Shown: positions 53,894-63,396, counted from the first letter of the stretch. The stretch is DNA of 64,000 nt from Bordetella genomosp. 9 (GCF_002261425.1 NZ_NEVJ01000001.1:806001-870000), one strand, 5' to 3'. Numbers and translations are program-made. Notes: generated by a model from the sequence alone, not told the origin.

Positions 53894-55405
53894 TCAGACG
53901 TCCGCTTCCAGGCGCTCCAGCGCGGCGATGACGGTGGCATCGTCCCCGGCACGCGTGCTGAGCGCCACGTAGGCATCGGGGCGGATCAGGTACACGTGGC
54001 CGGATTCGTAGGCAGGGTCGGCCGCGGCGACGGCGGCCACGGCTAGCGCGCGCGCACCCTGCGGCAGGTCCACGGCCGGCGCGTCCACCGACAGCACCGC
54101 GAAACGCCCGGTGCCCAGCAGGCCATACAGATTGCGGATATCGCTGTTGGTATCGCGCAGGCCGACGTCGGGCGCGCGGTCGCCGGGCAGGGGCCGTTCG
54201 GCGGCGCCGCGCGGCGTCTGCGTGAGCGGGCTGGCGTCGCGATAGTGCAGGTCCATTTCCGTCAGCTGGTCGACCATGCGCTGGCGCAATCCCGGTATGC
54301 GTGACAGCGTGCCCGCCGCCAGGTTGCGCAGTTCGCGCAGGATGGGATTGCGCAGCAGGGCGATCCTGGTCATATTGCCGGCGTTGCGCAGGACCTGGTC
54401 GCCGATGGCGCTGCGCTCCACCGAATAGCTGTCCAGCAGGGGCCCGGCGGCGTGGCCATGCCAGACCATGCCCAGCTTCCATGCGAGGTTGAAGGCATCC
54501 TGCATGCCGGTGTTCATGCCCTGGCCGCCGGCAGGACTGTGCACATGGGCGGCGTCGCCGCTCAGGAAGACGCGGCCGCGCCGGTAGTCCTTGACCTTGC
54601 GTTCGTTGATGCGGAAGCCGCTCAGCCAATAGGGATCGTGGGCGTGCAGGCCCCGCGGCCCGCGCGCATCCAGCACCGCCTGTATCTGTTCGAGCGTGGG
54701 CGTGGACGGGATGGTCCCGTCCGCCGTTCCCAGGTCGGCGATGACACGAAAGCGCTTGCCGCCCATGGGGAAGGCCACCAGCACGCCGTCCGGCTTCCAG
54801 CAGATCGTCAGCTCGTCCTGCGGCAAGTCGCCGTCCAGATGCACGTCGGCCAGCAGCCAGTCGGAAGGCAGGGTCTCGCCCTCGAACTGGCTGCCCAGCG
54901 TGTGCCTGACCGTGCTGTGCGCGCCGTCGCAGCCGCACAGATATGACGCGTCCATGGTTTCCTGCCGGCCGTCGGGATGGCGCAGCGTGGCGGTGACGCC
55001 ATCGTCCCCGTTGTCCTGGAAGGCGACCAGTTCGACCCTGCGCTCGACGCGCGTCCCCAGGTCTTCCAGCTGTTCTTCCAGCAGGCGTTCGGTTTCGCTT
55101 TGCGGGATCATCAGCGCGTAATCGTAGGCGCTGCGCGCGATGTCGAAGCGCACGTGCGCCAGCATCGTGTCCTGCGCGAAGATGCGCGCGCCGCGCGCCC
55201 GTATGCCGGCGGCGATGAAGGCGTGGGCGCAGCCCTGGATCTCCAGCAATTCCAGCGTGCGCGACCAGATGACCAGCGCCTTGGACTTGTCGCTGCGGGC
55301 AAACGCCTTGTCGACGATGCGCACGTCGACGCCGCGGCGCTTCAGCGCCATCGCCAGGGTCAAGCCGACGGGACCTGCGCCTGCGACCAATACGGGGTGG
55401 TTCAT
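53894..55405 (-). CDS. FAD-dependent aromatic monooxygenase (PheA/TfdB-like)
   Basis: The 503-residue protein has the FAD motif VLVAGAGPVGLTLAMALKRR at its N terminus, the GD motif RVFLSGDAAHVHSPAGGQGM and a thioredoxin-like C-terminal domain typical of phenol-hydroxylase-type enzymes (length about 500-600). It would hydroxylate an aromatic ring using NAD(P)H and O2. The start at 55405 begins the family N terminus directly; longer in-frame versions add low-complexity sequence. It converges with the Bug-amidohydrolase pair, 31 bp apart. Confidence 0.92.
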   Translation of the reverse strand: MNHPVLVAGAGPVGLTLAMALKRRGVDVRIVDKAFARSDKSKALVIWSRTLELLEIQGCAHAFIAAGIRARGARIFAQDTMLAHVRFDIARSAYDYALMIPQSETERLLEEQLEDLGTRVERRVELVAFQDNGDDGVTATLRHPDGRQETMDASYLCGCDGAHSTVRHTLGSQFEGETLPSDWLLADVHLDGDLPQDELTICWKPDGVLVAFPMGGKRFRVIADLGTADGTIPSTPTLEQIQAVLDARGPRGLHAHDPYWLSGFRINERKVKDYRRGRVFLSGDAAHVHSPAGGQGMNTGMQDAFNLAWKLGMVWHGHAAGPLLDSYSVERSAIGDQVLRNAGNMTRIALLRNPILRELRNLAAGTLSRIPGLRQRMVDQLTEMDLHYRDASPLTQTPRGAAERPLPGDRAPDVGLRDTNSDIRNLYGLLGTGRFAVLSVDAPAVDLPQGARALAVAAVAAADPAYESGHVYLIRPDAYVALSTRAGDDATVIAALERLEADV

Positions 55406-55649
55406 GGGGTTGCTCCGTGATCCTGGATGACCGGCTACGATCGACGCCCGCGCCCGCGGCCGCCGACGCATTATGCCCGCGGCCGGGCGGCTGGCGGAAG
55501 CGGCGCGGCGGCCCGACGCAGCCATTCACCCGACTGCCGGCAGGGTTGTCCGCCGTACCGTCATCGGCGGGACGCTACTATGCGGCGATGCACGGCGTAC
55601 GGTGCCCATCGTGGGCGCCTGCCGTTCCCGCGAACCGGAGTAGACCATC

Positions 55650-56162
55650 ATGCCCTTGTCGATGTACCAGGCTTCCATCCCCGTTTTTGTCCGCGCGCTG
55701 AATGTCCTGAACGGCCTGCTGGACAAGGCCGAAGCGCACGCGGCCGATAAGGGCGTCGCGCTGTCGACGCTGGTGAACGCCCGCCTGGCGCCCGATATGT
55801 ATCCGCTGTCAGGGCAAATTCAGCGCGCCAGCGACGGGGCCAAGTTCGCCATCAAGCGCCTGGCCGGCGTGGATGCGCCCAGCTTCGAGGATAACGAGAC
55901 GACCTTTCCCGAGTTGCGCAAGCGGATCGCCGATACGATCGCCTGGCTGCAAAGCGTGCCGGCTTCCGCCCTGGAAGGCAGCGAAGCCAGGACCGTGCAA
56001 CTCAGTTTCGGCGAACACAAGCAGTCGTTCCAGGGCGATGCCTATCTGCTGACGTTCGCCTTGCCGAACTTTTTCTTCCACGTCACGACCGCCTATGCCA
56101 TCCTGCGCCATAGCGGCGTGCCGGTCGGCAAGATGGATTACCTGGGCTCGTATGCCGGGTGA
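55650..56162 (+). CDS. DUF1993-family protein
   Basis: The 170-residue protein matches DUF1993: MYQASIPVFVRALNVLNGLL, LAPDMYPLSGQIQRASDGAK and FALPNFFFHVTTAYAILRHS. The fold is a four-helix DinB-like bundle with a conserved late histidine. Function is unknown. CGGAG precedes the ATG. It is a separate unit ahead of the HAD gene. Confidence 0.92.
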   Translation: MPLSMYQASIPVFVRALNVLNGLLDKAEAHAADKGVALSTLVNARLAPDMYPLSGQIQRASDGAKFAIKRLAGVDAPSFEDNETTFPELRKRIADTIAWLQSVPASALEGSEARTVQLSFGEHKQSFQGDAYLLTFALPNFFFHVTTAYAILRHSGVPVGKMDYLGSYAG

Positions 56163-56302
56163 ACAAGCGTTACGGTAGGGCGATTGCCCCGCCGTGGCGG
56201 CGGGCTTACCATGAACCACCCGAAGTACCGGTATCCGGATAGCCCGCCGGGCGCGCGTGTCGCCGCGTTGGCCGCCGCCCGGTCCCATGGAGGCTCCACG
56301 GC

Positions 56303-56980
56303 ATGCGCGATGAACCCTTAGTCCTGTTCGACGTCGACAACACCCTGTTCGACAATGACGGCATGACCCGTGCCCTGGACGAGTGGCTGCGCCACCTGCT
56401 GGGCGACGCGGCCGCGACGCGCTATCGGCAGGTCTACGAGCAGCGCCGCGACGAATTCGGCTATGCCGACTACCTGGGCAGCCTGCAGGTCCTGCGCGAA
56501 CCCGGGGTGAATGACGCGGAACTGGTACAGGCGTCCACCTTCCTGCTGGAATATCCCTTCGCGCGCGGCGTGTTCCCCGGCGCCATGGATGCCCTGGCCA
56601 GCGCGGGCGATCCCTTCATACTTTCGGATGGCGACGTGGTGTTCCAGCCGCACAAGGTGCGCCGCGCCGGCCTGTGGGATGCCGTGCAAGGCCGCGTGCT
56701 TATCCACGTGCACAAGGAAAAAGTGCTGGCGCGGATCGCCGCCGACCACCCCGCGCCGCACTACATCGTGCTGGACGACAAGCTGCGCCTGCTGGCCGCC
56801 ATCAAGCAGGCCTGGGGCGACAAGGTAACCACCGTCTTCGTGCGCCAGGGCCATTACGCCCTTGACGCCAAGGCCAACGCGGATTACCCGCCCGCCGACG
56901 TTACGCTCGACCACATCGGCCAGTTCGCCGATGCCGATATTCCCGCCCGCTCCCGCCCGCCGCGGGCCCGCGGCGTTTGA
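56303..56980 (+). CDS. HAD-superfamily hydrolase
   Basis: The 225-residue protein has the HAD motif I LFDVDNTLFDND at residues 7-18, motif II in FILSDGDVVFQPHK, and motif III/IV around KEKVLARI and IVLDDKLRLL. A helical cap (MTRALDEWLRHLLGDAAATR) is present. GGAGG precedes the ATG. The DUF2090 gene starts 19 bp after its stop, so the two are co-transcribed and may act on the same sugar phosphate or carboxylate phosphate. Confidence 0.9.
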   Translation: MRDEPLVLFDVDNTLFDNDGMTRALDEWLRHLLGDAAATRYRQVYEQRRDEFGYADYLGSLQVLREPGVNDAELVQASTFLLEYPFARGVFPGAMDALASAGDPFILSDGDVVFQPHKVRRAGLWDAVQGRVLIHVHKEKVLARIAADHPAPHYIVLDDKLRLLAAIKQAWGDKVTTVFVRQGHYALDAKANADYPPADVTLDHIGQFADADIPARSRPPRARGV

Positions 56981-56999
56981 TCCTACCCAGGAGGCCGCC

Positions 57000-57920
57000 A
57001 TGCAACCCGGTTACGAACAAGCCCTGTATCTGCTCCCTTTCGACCACCGCAATTCGTACGTCAAGAGCATGTTCCACTACACGCCACCGCTCAGCGCGGC
57101 GCAACAGGCGCAGGTGGAAGACAGCAAGAACCTGATCTATGAAGGCTTCCTGCACGCGGCCGGCGGCGGCCTGGCCAAGGAGCATGCCGGCATCCTGGTG
57201 GACGAGGAATTCGGCACGCCTATCCTGCGCGACGCCCGCAAGCGCGGCTATGTGGTGGCCCTGTCCGTCGAACGCAGCGGTTCCGACGAATTCCACTTCG
57301 AGTATGGCGACGATTACGCGGACCATATCGAGGAATTCGACCCGGCCTTCGCCAAGGTGCTGGTGCGCTACAACCCGGAAGACGACGACGCCATGAACCG
57401 CCGCCAGGCGGCGCGGCTGCGCAGCCTGTCGGAGTACTGCCGCGGCGCCAATCGCCGCCTGATGTTCGAGCTGCTGGTGCCGGCCACCGACGCGCAGATG
57501 GCCAGCGTCGGCGGCGACAAGGACGCCTACGATCTGCGTCTGCGCCCCGATCTGATGATCGAGGCGATGCGCGCGCTGCAGGATGCCGGCGTGGATCCCG
57601 ACGTCTGGAAGATCGAAGGCCTGGACCGCCGGGAAGATTGCGAGCGCGTCGTTCAGCAGGCGCGGCGCGGGGGCCGTGACCGCGTGGGCTGCATCGTGCT
57701 GGGACGCGGTGCCGACGACGCCAAGGTGCGCATGTGGCTGGAAACCGCCGCGTCGGTCCCGGGCTTCATCGGTTTCGCGGTGGGACGCACCAGCTTCTTC
57801 AGCGCCGTCGCCGACTACGAGGCCAAGAAGATCAGCCGTGAAGAGGCGGCCCGGCGCATCGGCACGCAGTACGCGCAGTGGGTCGATATTTTCGAGCGGG
57901 CGCGCGATTCGGCCGCCTGA
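57000..57920 (+). CDS. DUF2090-family protein (IolC C-terminal/DKGP-aldolase-like)
   Basis: The 306-residue protein begins YLLPFDHRNSYVKSMFHY and contains RLMFELLVPAT, DVWKIEGLDRREDCERVVQQ and FIGFAVGRTSFF, all features of the DUF2090 domain fused to 5-dehydro-2-deoxygluconokinase in IolC. Here it stands alone, without the kinase. The family resembles class II-like aldolases in a TIM-barrel fold. AGGAGG precedes the ATG at 57000, which is why this start is chosen over an upstream one inside the HAD gene. No other iol genes are nearby. Confidence 0.9.
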   Translation: MQPGYEQALYLLPFDHRNSYVKSMFHYTPPLSAAQQAQVEDSKNLIYEGFLHAAGGGLAKEHAGILVDEEFGTPILRDARKRGYVVALSVERSGSDEFHFEYGDDYADHIEEFDPAFAKVLVRYNPEDDDAMNRRQAARLRSLSEYCRGANRRLMFELLVPATDAQMASVGGDKDAYDLRLRPDLMIEAMRALQDAGVDPDVWKIEGLDRREDCERVVQQARRGGRDRVGCIVLGRGADDAKVRMWLETAASVPGFIGFAVGRTSFFSAVADYEAKKISREEAARRIGTQYAQWVDIFERARDSAA

Positions 57921-57944
57921 TCCGGGGGCCTGCCGACACGGCGG

Positions 57945-58916
57945 TCAGCGCATCCGGGCGCGGCGCGCGCGCTTGTTCTGGTACATCGCGCCGTCGGCGG
58001 CCTGCAGCAGGGACTCCAGCCGATAGCCGGTATGCTCGTTCACGGTGGCGCAGCCTATGCTGGGCAGCAGTTCGTAGATGCGGGTGGAGTCGTCGCCGGC
58101 CTGCTCGAAAGACTGGCGCAGCCGTTCGCTGACCACGCTTGCCTGTGGCGCGTCGACATTGCTGAGCAGCGCCACGAATTCGTCGCCGCCCAGGCGCGCC
58201 AATACATCGGAATCGCGCAGCGTACCGCGCAGGATTTCCGCGAATGCCGCCAGCGCCTGGTCGCCTTCGGCATGGCCGTGCGTGTCGTTGATGGCCTTGA
58301 AGTGATCCACGTCCAGCAGCATCAGCGTCACCGGCAAGCGCAGCCGCTCGCACAGTGACAACACGTGCTGGCTCAGGATCTCGAAACCCCGGCGATTGCT
58401 CAGGCCGGTCAGATGGTCGACCGTGGCGGTGTGCAGCGACGCCAATTCCTGTTCGACCATCTTGGCCAGGTCCTGCAGCAGGGCGCGGTCTTCATCGCTC
58501 AATTGGCGCGGCTCGGTATCGACTAGGCACAGCGTGCCCACCCGCATGCCGTTGTCCACGTTGAGCGGGCAGCCCGCGTAGAAGCGGATGCCCGGGTTGC
58601 CGGTAACCAGGGGGTTGTCGAAGAAGCGGCCATCGTCGCGGGCGTCCGGGATTTCAAGCACGGCGTCGTGCAGTATCGCGTGGGCGCAGAACGAGACGTC
58701 GCGCGGCGTTTCGGCGACGTCCAATCCTTGGTGCGATTTGAACCATTGGCGATTGACGTCGACCAGGCTGACCAGCGCGATGGGCACGCCGAACATGCGC
58801 TTGGCCAGGCGGGTCAGCCGGTCGAAGCGCTCTTCGGGCAGCGTGTCGAGGATTTGCAGCGAGCGCAGCCGCGCGATGCGGGCGGACTCGTTCAGGGGTA
58901 TGGCGGCAGGTTGCAT
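57945..58916 (-). CDS. GAF-GGDEF diguanylate cyclase
   Basis: The 323-residue soluble protein has a GAF domain (about residues 15-150: FCAHAILHDAVLEIPDARDD, FYAGCPLNVDNGMRVGTLCL) and a GGDEF domain (about 160-315) with the intact motif ARLGGDEFVALL. RDSD lies exactly five residues before GGDEF and forms the inhibitory I-site. It should make c-di-GMP from two GTP under product inhibition. The ATG at 58916 and a GTG at 58940 are both possible; neither has a good ribosome site. No EAL domain is present. Confidence 0.93.
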   Translation of the reverse strand: MQPAAIPLNESARIARLRSLQILDTLPEERFDRLTRLAKRMFGVPIALVSLVDVNRQWFKSHQGLDVAETPRDVSFCAHAILHDAVLEIPDARDDGRFFDNPLVTGNPGIRFYAGCPLNVDNGMRVGTLCLVDTEPRQLSDEDRALLQDLAKMVEQELASLHTATVDHLTGLSNRRGFEILSQHVLSLCERLRLPVTLMLLDVDHFKAINDTHGHAEGDQALAAFAEILRGTLRDSDVLARLGGDEFVALLSNVDAPQASVVSERLRQSFEQAGDDSTRIYELLPSIGCATVNEHTGYRLESLLQAADGAMYQNKRARRARMR

Positions 58917-59222
58917 GGGCACGGAAGGAAGCGGTGGCACGCCGTGACGCCCGGGCCATGAGCAGGCCGGCGCCCCGGGACCGGTTCTTTTCGGGACAAG
59001 ACTGACGGTACCATCGGGTGGATGAGGTGTAAACCTCGGCGGTCCGCCATATGTAGCAGGTGCTTGCGCAAGTGCCGGCAGCCTAGTCCAATGCTCAGCA
59101 GGCGACGTCGATTCGGATGGCGCCCGCCTGCCGCGTGCGGAACCATCGTGTCCCGGTTCTGTCTGTCATGCGTCTCGTGGCTGCCGTCGCGGCGCCGGGG
59201 CGTTCCATACAAGGAGCTGCAG
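58917..59222. other. Intergenic region between the diguanylate cyclase and PEBP genes
   Basis: These 306 bp hold divergent promoters and no gene I can support. A 10-bp palindrome, CTTGCGCAAG, lies near 59063-59072. Confidence 0.5.
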
Positions 59223-59822
59223 ATGGTCCGTTCCATGGGTTTGCGTAGCGTAGGCGTCGCCGCCGGCGCGCTGTGCCTGAGCTGGGCGCTATCCGCCCAG
59301 GCCGCACAGCCTTTCGAACTGGTCGCGAAGGGATTGCACGACAATGGCTCGCTGAGCCGCGCCAACGCGGCCAGCGCCAAGGACGCCACCGGCGCGATGT
59401 GCGGCGGCGAGAACGTATCGCCGGAGCTGTCCTTCAACAACGCGCCGAAGGGTACCAAGAGCTACGCCGTCACGGTCTACGATCCCGACGGCGCGACGGG
59501 GCTGGGCATCGTCCATTGGGTGGTGTACGGCATCCCCGCGTCGACCAAGACGCTGGCGCGCGGCGTCGGCGCGAAGGGGCCGGAGGGTTCCACGCCGGGC
59601 ACCAACCGCACGAACGGGCCGGGCTACTACGGCCCTTGTCCGCCGATGGGGGACAAGCCGCATCACTACATCTTCCAGGCCTATGCCCTGGACCTGGAGC
59701 CCGGCGCCTTGAAGCAGGGCTTGAAGCGGGATGAGCTGATCGAGGAAATGCGCGGGCACGTGCTCGGATATTCCAGCGTCATGCTCCGCTACGGCCGTCC
59801 GGCGAAATCCGGGATGAAGTGA
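59223..59822 (+). CDS. YbhB/YbcL-family PEBP-like protein, exported
   Basis: The 199-residue precursor has a signal peptide (MGLRSVGVAAGALCLSWALS, cleaved after AQA) and the phosphatidylethanolamine-binding fold: YAVTVYDPDGATGLGIVHWV, then PGYYGPCPPMGDKPHHYIFQ. These are the two conserved ligand-site segments. AAGGAG precedes the ATG at 59223. The function in bacteria is unclear. Its last 44 bp overlap the end of the converging alkB gene. Confidence 0.93.
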   Translation: MVRSMGLRSVGVAAGALCLSWALSAQAAQPFELVAKGLHDNGSLSRANAASAKDATGAMCGGENVSPELSFNNAPKGTKSYAVTVYDPDGATGLGIVHWVVYGIPASTKTLARGVGAKGPEGSTPGTNRTNGPGYYGPCPPMGDKPHHYIFQAYALDLEPGALKQGLKRDELIEEMRGHVLGYSSVMLRYGRPAKSGMK

Positions 59823-60405
59823 CGTCGCGTTCGCGGGCCAGGCCGCGCGCCGACAGGCGCCGGAAGGTCACCGACCAGCGCCGCGCCGTCATGGGCGCGA
59901 TGCTGTGCTCCCATTCGTGCCGTATCTCTCCAGCCAGGTGATACGCGGAACGGGGCGCCATCGCCAGGCCCAGGCGCTTGAACTTGCCATTCGCCAGCCG
60001 CCGCCGGAAACGCATGGTCGCCGGAGCGCCCAGCGATATGCCGATGACATCTTCGAACTCCGGACGGTCGCGGTGCCAGCCTATCCCCGCGCCGGGTTCG
60101 TACAGCGTGACCAGGGCCTGTACGAACAGGGGCGCCTCGAGGCCGGCGAATGCGGCCGCGCGCTCGCGCAGCGGGAGCAGGAAGCCGGGTATGGCTTCGG
60201 CCGGTTCGAACGTGCCTGCGCCGAAGTCATACTTCCAGCCGTAGGTCCTGGTCAGCCGCCGGCCTTCCCATTGCTGGAAGCGGAAGGGCTGCAGCTCCAC
60301 CGCTTGCAATGCGGCCAGCAATCGATGTTCTTCCGCCACGCCGAGGATGTCCTGCATCACGACGGGCCCGGCGGGAACCGGTGTGCCGAACAGATCGGCC
60401 TGCAT
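59779..60405 (-). CDS. alkB: AlkB-like Fe(II)/2-oxoglutarate DNA-repair dioxygenase
   Basis: The 208-residue protein has the iron triad HxD in GIGWHRDRPEFEDVIGISLG and His in RHEWEHSI, with the 2-oxoglutarate arginines in RRWSVTFRRLS. It removes methyl or etheno lesions from DNA bases. AAGGAAG precedes the ATG. It begins 11 bp after the histidine kinase stop, so it is the third gene of the response regulator - kinase - alkB unit. The last 44 bp overlap the end of the convergent PEBP gene. Confidence 0.92.
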   Translation of the reverse strand: MQADLFGTPVPAGPVVMQDILGVAEEHRLLAALQAVELQPFRFQQWEGRRLTRTYGWKYDFGAGTFEPAEAIPGFLLPLRERAAAFAGLEAPLFVQALVTLYEPGAGIGWHRDRPEFEDVIGISLGAPATMRFRRRLANGKFKRLGLAMAPRSAYHLAGEIRHEWEHSIAPMTARRWSVTFRRLSARGLARERDVTSSRISPDGRSGA

Positions 60406-60416
60406 GTCGCGCTTCC

Positions 60417-61754
60417 TTACTCCAAATCCGCCAGCCGCAGCTCGGCGCGCAGGCCGCCGCCACCGCGGTTGGTGAGGGATAGCGTGCCGCCCGTGACGGC
60501 GGCCAGCTGGCTGGCGATGGCCAGGCCCAGGCCGGTTCCGCCGGTGTCCCGGTTGCGGGAGCCTTCGAGCCGGTAGAACGGCTGCAGTACGTCCCGCAGC
60601 TTGTCGTCCGGAATGCCGGGGCCGCGGTCCAGGACAGATACCGTCAGCCCGCCATCGTCGCGCGGCGCGACGTGGACTTCCGCCGTCCCGCCGCCGTACT
60701 TGAGGGCGTTGTCGATCAGGTTGCCCAGCAGCCGCCGCAGCGCGTGCGGCCGCGTCAGCAGGGGCGATACGCGGGGCGCGCCGGACAGGCTCACGTCCTT
60801 GCCCGTGTCCTGGTAATCGCACACCAGGCTGTCCAGGAAGGCGCACAAATCCAGGCGCGCGGGCTTTTCCATGGCGCCGTGGGCCGTGCGGGCATAGGCC
60901 AGGCCTTCGCGCACCAAGCGCTCGACTTCGTCCAGGTCCTGGGTGAGCTTGGCCTTGTCGACCGAATCGTCCATCAGTTCGGAACGCAGCTTCATGCGCG
61001 TGATCGGCGTCTGCAGGTCGTGCGAGATCGCGCCCAGTATGCGCATGCGTTCCGCCAGGTGGCTCGCAATGCGATCCTGCATCGCGTTGAACGCGGTGGC
61101 GGCGTGCGCGACCTCCAGCGGTCCCTGCTCGTCCAGCCGCGGCCCCGTCCTGTTGGGGTCCAGGGTATCGGCGGCATTGGCCAGGCGCGTCAGCGGCCGC
61201 ACCGCCAGGCGCACCGCGTACCAGGCGCAGCCCACCAGCAGCAGCAGCTGCAGCGCCAGTACCAGCGGCAGCCACATCGCCATCGGCATCATCAACATAT
61301 TGATGTCCAGGGTGACGGGGCTGCCATCGAGCAGCCGCGTGATGGCCTGGATATGCTTGGATTGGCCGGGCATCTCGCGCACCTTGACTTCACGGCCCGG
61401 CAAGGCCCGTTCGATGGTGGCCGCGGCGGAGCGCGCCGCCAGCGTCGTCAGGGGCTGGTCGGCCACCCCGGCGCTCAGCAGATAGGTGCGAGTCGAGGTA
61501 TTCAGGCGCGGCAGCCACGCGGCGCGTTCCTCCGGCGGCAGGCGGTCCAGGATGTCGATGGCGAGCGCGACTTCGCTTTCCAGGTTGCCCAGCATCATGG
61601 ACTTGCCGGCTTCGTAGCGTTCATAGAACAGCAGCGCCAGCGACATGACCTGGGCGACGATCAGGCCTATCAGGAAGATCACGAACAACCGCACGACCAG
61701 CGTACGCGGCCACAAGGCGACGCGTCGTGCGGAGAGGGCGGCGGGCATCTTCAT
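60417..61754 (-). CDS. Sensor histidine kinase (OmpR-pair type)
   Basis: The 445-residue protein has a first membrane segment at about residues 20-42 (LFVIFLIGLIVAQVMSLALL), a periplasmic sensor of about 115 residues, a second segment near 160-185, a HAMP domain, the phosphoacceptor box GAISHDLQTPITRMKLRSEL, and the ATPase boxes NLIDNALKYGG, DRGPGIPDD and GTGLGLAIAS. All catalytic motifs are intact. It starts 6 bp after the response regulator stop. The signal is unknown. Confidence 0.94.
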   Translation of the reverse strand: MKMPAALSARRVALWPRTLVVRLFVIFLIGLIVAQVMSLALLFYERYEAGKSMMLGNLESEVALAIDILDRLPPEERAAWLPRLNTSTRTYLLSAGVADQPLTTLAARSAAATIERALPGREVKVREMPGQSKHIQAITRLLDGSPVTLDINMLMMPMAMWLPLVLALQLLLLVGCAWYAVRLAVRPLTRLANAADTLDPNRTGPRLDEQGPLEVAHAATAFNAMQDRIASHLAERMRILGAISHDLQTPITRMKLRSELMDDSVDKAKLTQDLDEVERLVREGLAYARTAHGAMEKPARLDLCAFLDSLVCDYQDTGKDVSLSGAPRVSPLLTRPHALRRLLGNLIDNALKYGGGTAEVHVAPRDDGGLTVSVLDRGPGIPDDKLRDVLQPFYRLEGSRNRDTGGTGLGLAIASQLAAVTGGTLSLTNRGGGGLRAELRLADLE

Positions 61755-61760
61755 TCTGCT

Positions 61761-62501
61761 TCAGTCGTCGCCTTCGGTCACTTCGACGGTCGACGCGAAA
61801 ACATAGCCTTCGCTGCGCACCGTCTTGATGAACATGGGTTCGCGGGCATCCTCGCGCAGGCGCTGGCGCAGCCGGCTGACCAGCAGGTCGATCGAACGTC
61901 CGAAGACGTCCGCGTCGCGCCCCTGGGTCAGGTTCAGCAGCTGGTCGCGCGTCAACACGCGTTGAGGATGGTCCAGGAAGACCCGCAGCATGCGGTACTC
62001 GGCGCCGCTCAGCGACACCACGGTACCGTCCGCGTCCAGCAGATGGCGCGCGGTGGTGTCCAGCCGCCACTCGCCGAAGCGGATCTGCCGTCCGGATTCG
62101 GTCACCTGGAAATTGGGCGGCAGCATGCGGGTGCGCCGCAGGACGGCCTTGATGCGGGCCAGCAGTTCGCGGGCGACGAAGGGTTTCACCAGATAGTCGT
62201 CGGCCCCCATCTCCAGGCCGAGGACGCGGTCCATGTCGTCGCTGCGCGCCGTCAGCAGCATGATGGGGATGCGCTTGTGCCTGCCGCCGCGCAGCTCGCG
62301 GCACAGGACCAGGCCATCATCGCCCGGCATCATGATGTCCAGCACGATCAGGTCGAACGTGGCGCTTTCCAGCAGCGCGCGCATCTGCCTGCCGTCGGCG
62401 GCGAAGCTGACGTTCAGGCCGTTCTTCTTGAGGAAGTTGCCGGCCAGTTCGCGGATTTCGCGATCGTCGTCGACGATCAGGATGTGATCGACATGATCCA
62501 T
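61761..62501 (-). CDS. OmpR/PhoB-family response regulator
   Basis: The 246-residue protein has a receiver domain (ILIVDDDREIRELAGNFLKK, phosphoacceptor aspartate in LIVLDIMMPGDDG, lysine in DDYLVKPF) and a winged-helix DNA-binding domain ending RLREDAREPMFIKTVRSEGY. The ATG at 62501 begins the receiver domain directly, with AAAGG upstream. It heads the operon with the kinase and alkB and is divergent from ccdA across 193 bp. It may therefore also control ccdA and the thioredoxin-like gene. Confidence 0.94.
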   Translation of the reverse strand: MDHVDHILIVDDDREIRELAGNFLKKNGLNVSFAADGRQMRALLESATFDLIVLDIMMPGDDGLVLCRELRGGRHKRIPIMLLTARSDDMDRVLGLEMGADDYLVKPFVARELLARIKAVLRRTRMLPPNFQVTESGRQIRFGEWRLDTTARHLLDADGTVVSLSGAEYRMLRVFLDHPQRVLTRDQLLNLTQGRDADVFGRSIDLLVSRLRQRLREDAREPMFIKTVRSEGYVFASTVEVTEGDD

Positions 62502-62694
62502 GGGTTTTGCCTTTCTGGGTCTGCCCGAGCCGGCAGAGCGCATGATCGCTTTATACCGTCGCCCGGGTCGGCGTTTGTGTCGTACTGTATACGCTCCAGG
62601 GCGGGATACAAAAGCGCGGAAAAAACCCCGTTTGCGGGCACAGGCCGGATACCTGGGGGCGCTGGAATGTGGGCTCTTGATACGGGAGACCCCC

Positions 62695-63396
62695 ATGGAT
62701 TTGATCGATCCTCCCCTCGCGCTGCTGGCCGGCGTGCTGACCATCGCCTCGCCCTGCGTGCTGCCGCTGCTGCCGGTGGTGCTGGGCAGCTCGGTGGAAC
62801 GCGCCGGGCGGCTGCGGCCGCTGTTCATCGTGGCGGGCTTCGTGCTGGCGTTCGCCGCGCTGGGCATCCTGCTGGGGCTGCTGTCGCATTCGTCCGGCCA
62901 AGTGCAGGAAGCGGTGCGGTCGACCTCGATCGTACTGCTGGCCTTGTTCGGCCTGGCCCGGCTATGGCCGCGGCCGTACGACTGGCTGATGGCCCGGCTG
63001 GGCGGTCCCGTGCAGCGCGTCGCGGCGCTGGGGGCGAACGCCGGCAGCGGCAATGCCGGCGGTTTCCTGCTGGGCATGTCGCTGGGTGCGGTATGGACGC
63101 CCTGCGCGGGGCCGGTGCTGGCTTCCATCCTGTTGCTCGCCGCGCGCGCCCAGGATGTCGGCCAGTCCAGCCTGCTCCTGCTGCTGTACGCCATCGGGGC
63201 GGGCATCCCCATGTTGGCCATCGCCTATGGCGGCAAGCTCGTCGTCGGCCGCGTGCGCCGCGTGGCGCGACACGCGGCGAGCCTGCAGCGGGCCTTTGGC
63301 GTCCTGCTCATTCTGACGGCGGCCGCCATCTATTTCCAATACGACGTGCTCGCGTATGCGTGGATCGCCGGGCTGTTCGGCGGCGCCGCCCCATGA
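62695..63396 (+). CDS. ccdA: CcdA-type membrane thiol-disulfide carrier
   Basis: The 233-residue membrane protein has six predicted spans and the two redox cysteines of the CcdA/DsbD transmembrane domain, in ASPCVLPLLPVVLGS and VWTPCAGPVLASIL. It passes electrons from cytoplasmic thioredoxin to periplasmic partners. GGGAGA precedes the ATG at 62695. The thioredoxin-like gene 111 bp downstream is the obvious electron acceptor, a split version of the fused DipZ proteins. Confidence 0.93.
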   Translation: MDLIDPPLALLAGVLTIASPCVLPLLPVVLGSSVERAGRLRPLFIVAGFVLAFAALGILLGLLSHSSGQVQEAVRSTSIVLLALFGLARLWPRPYDWLMARLGGPVQRVAALGANAGSGNAGGFLLGMSLGAVWTPCAGPVLASILLLAARAQDVGQSSLLLLLYAIGAGIPMLAIAYGGKLVVGRVRRVARHAASLQRAFGVLLILTAAAIYFQYDVLAYAWIAGLFGGAAP

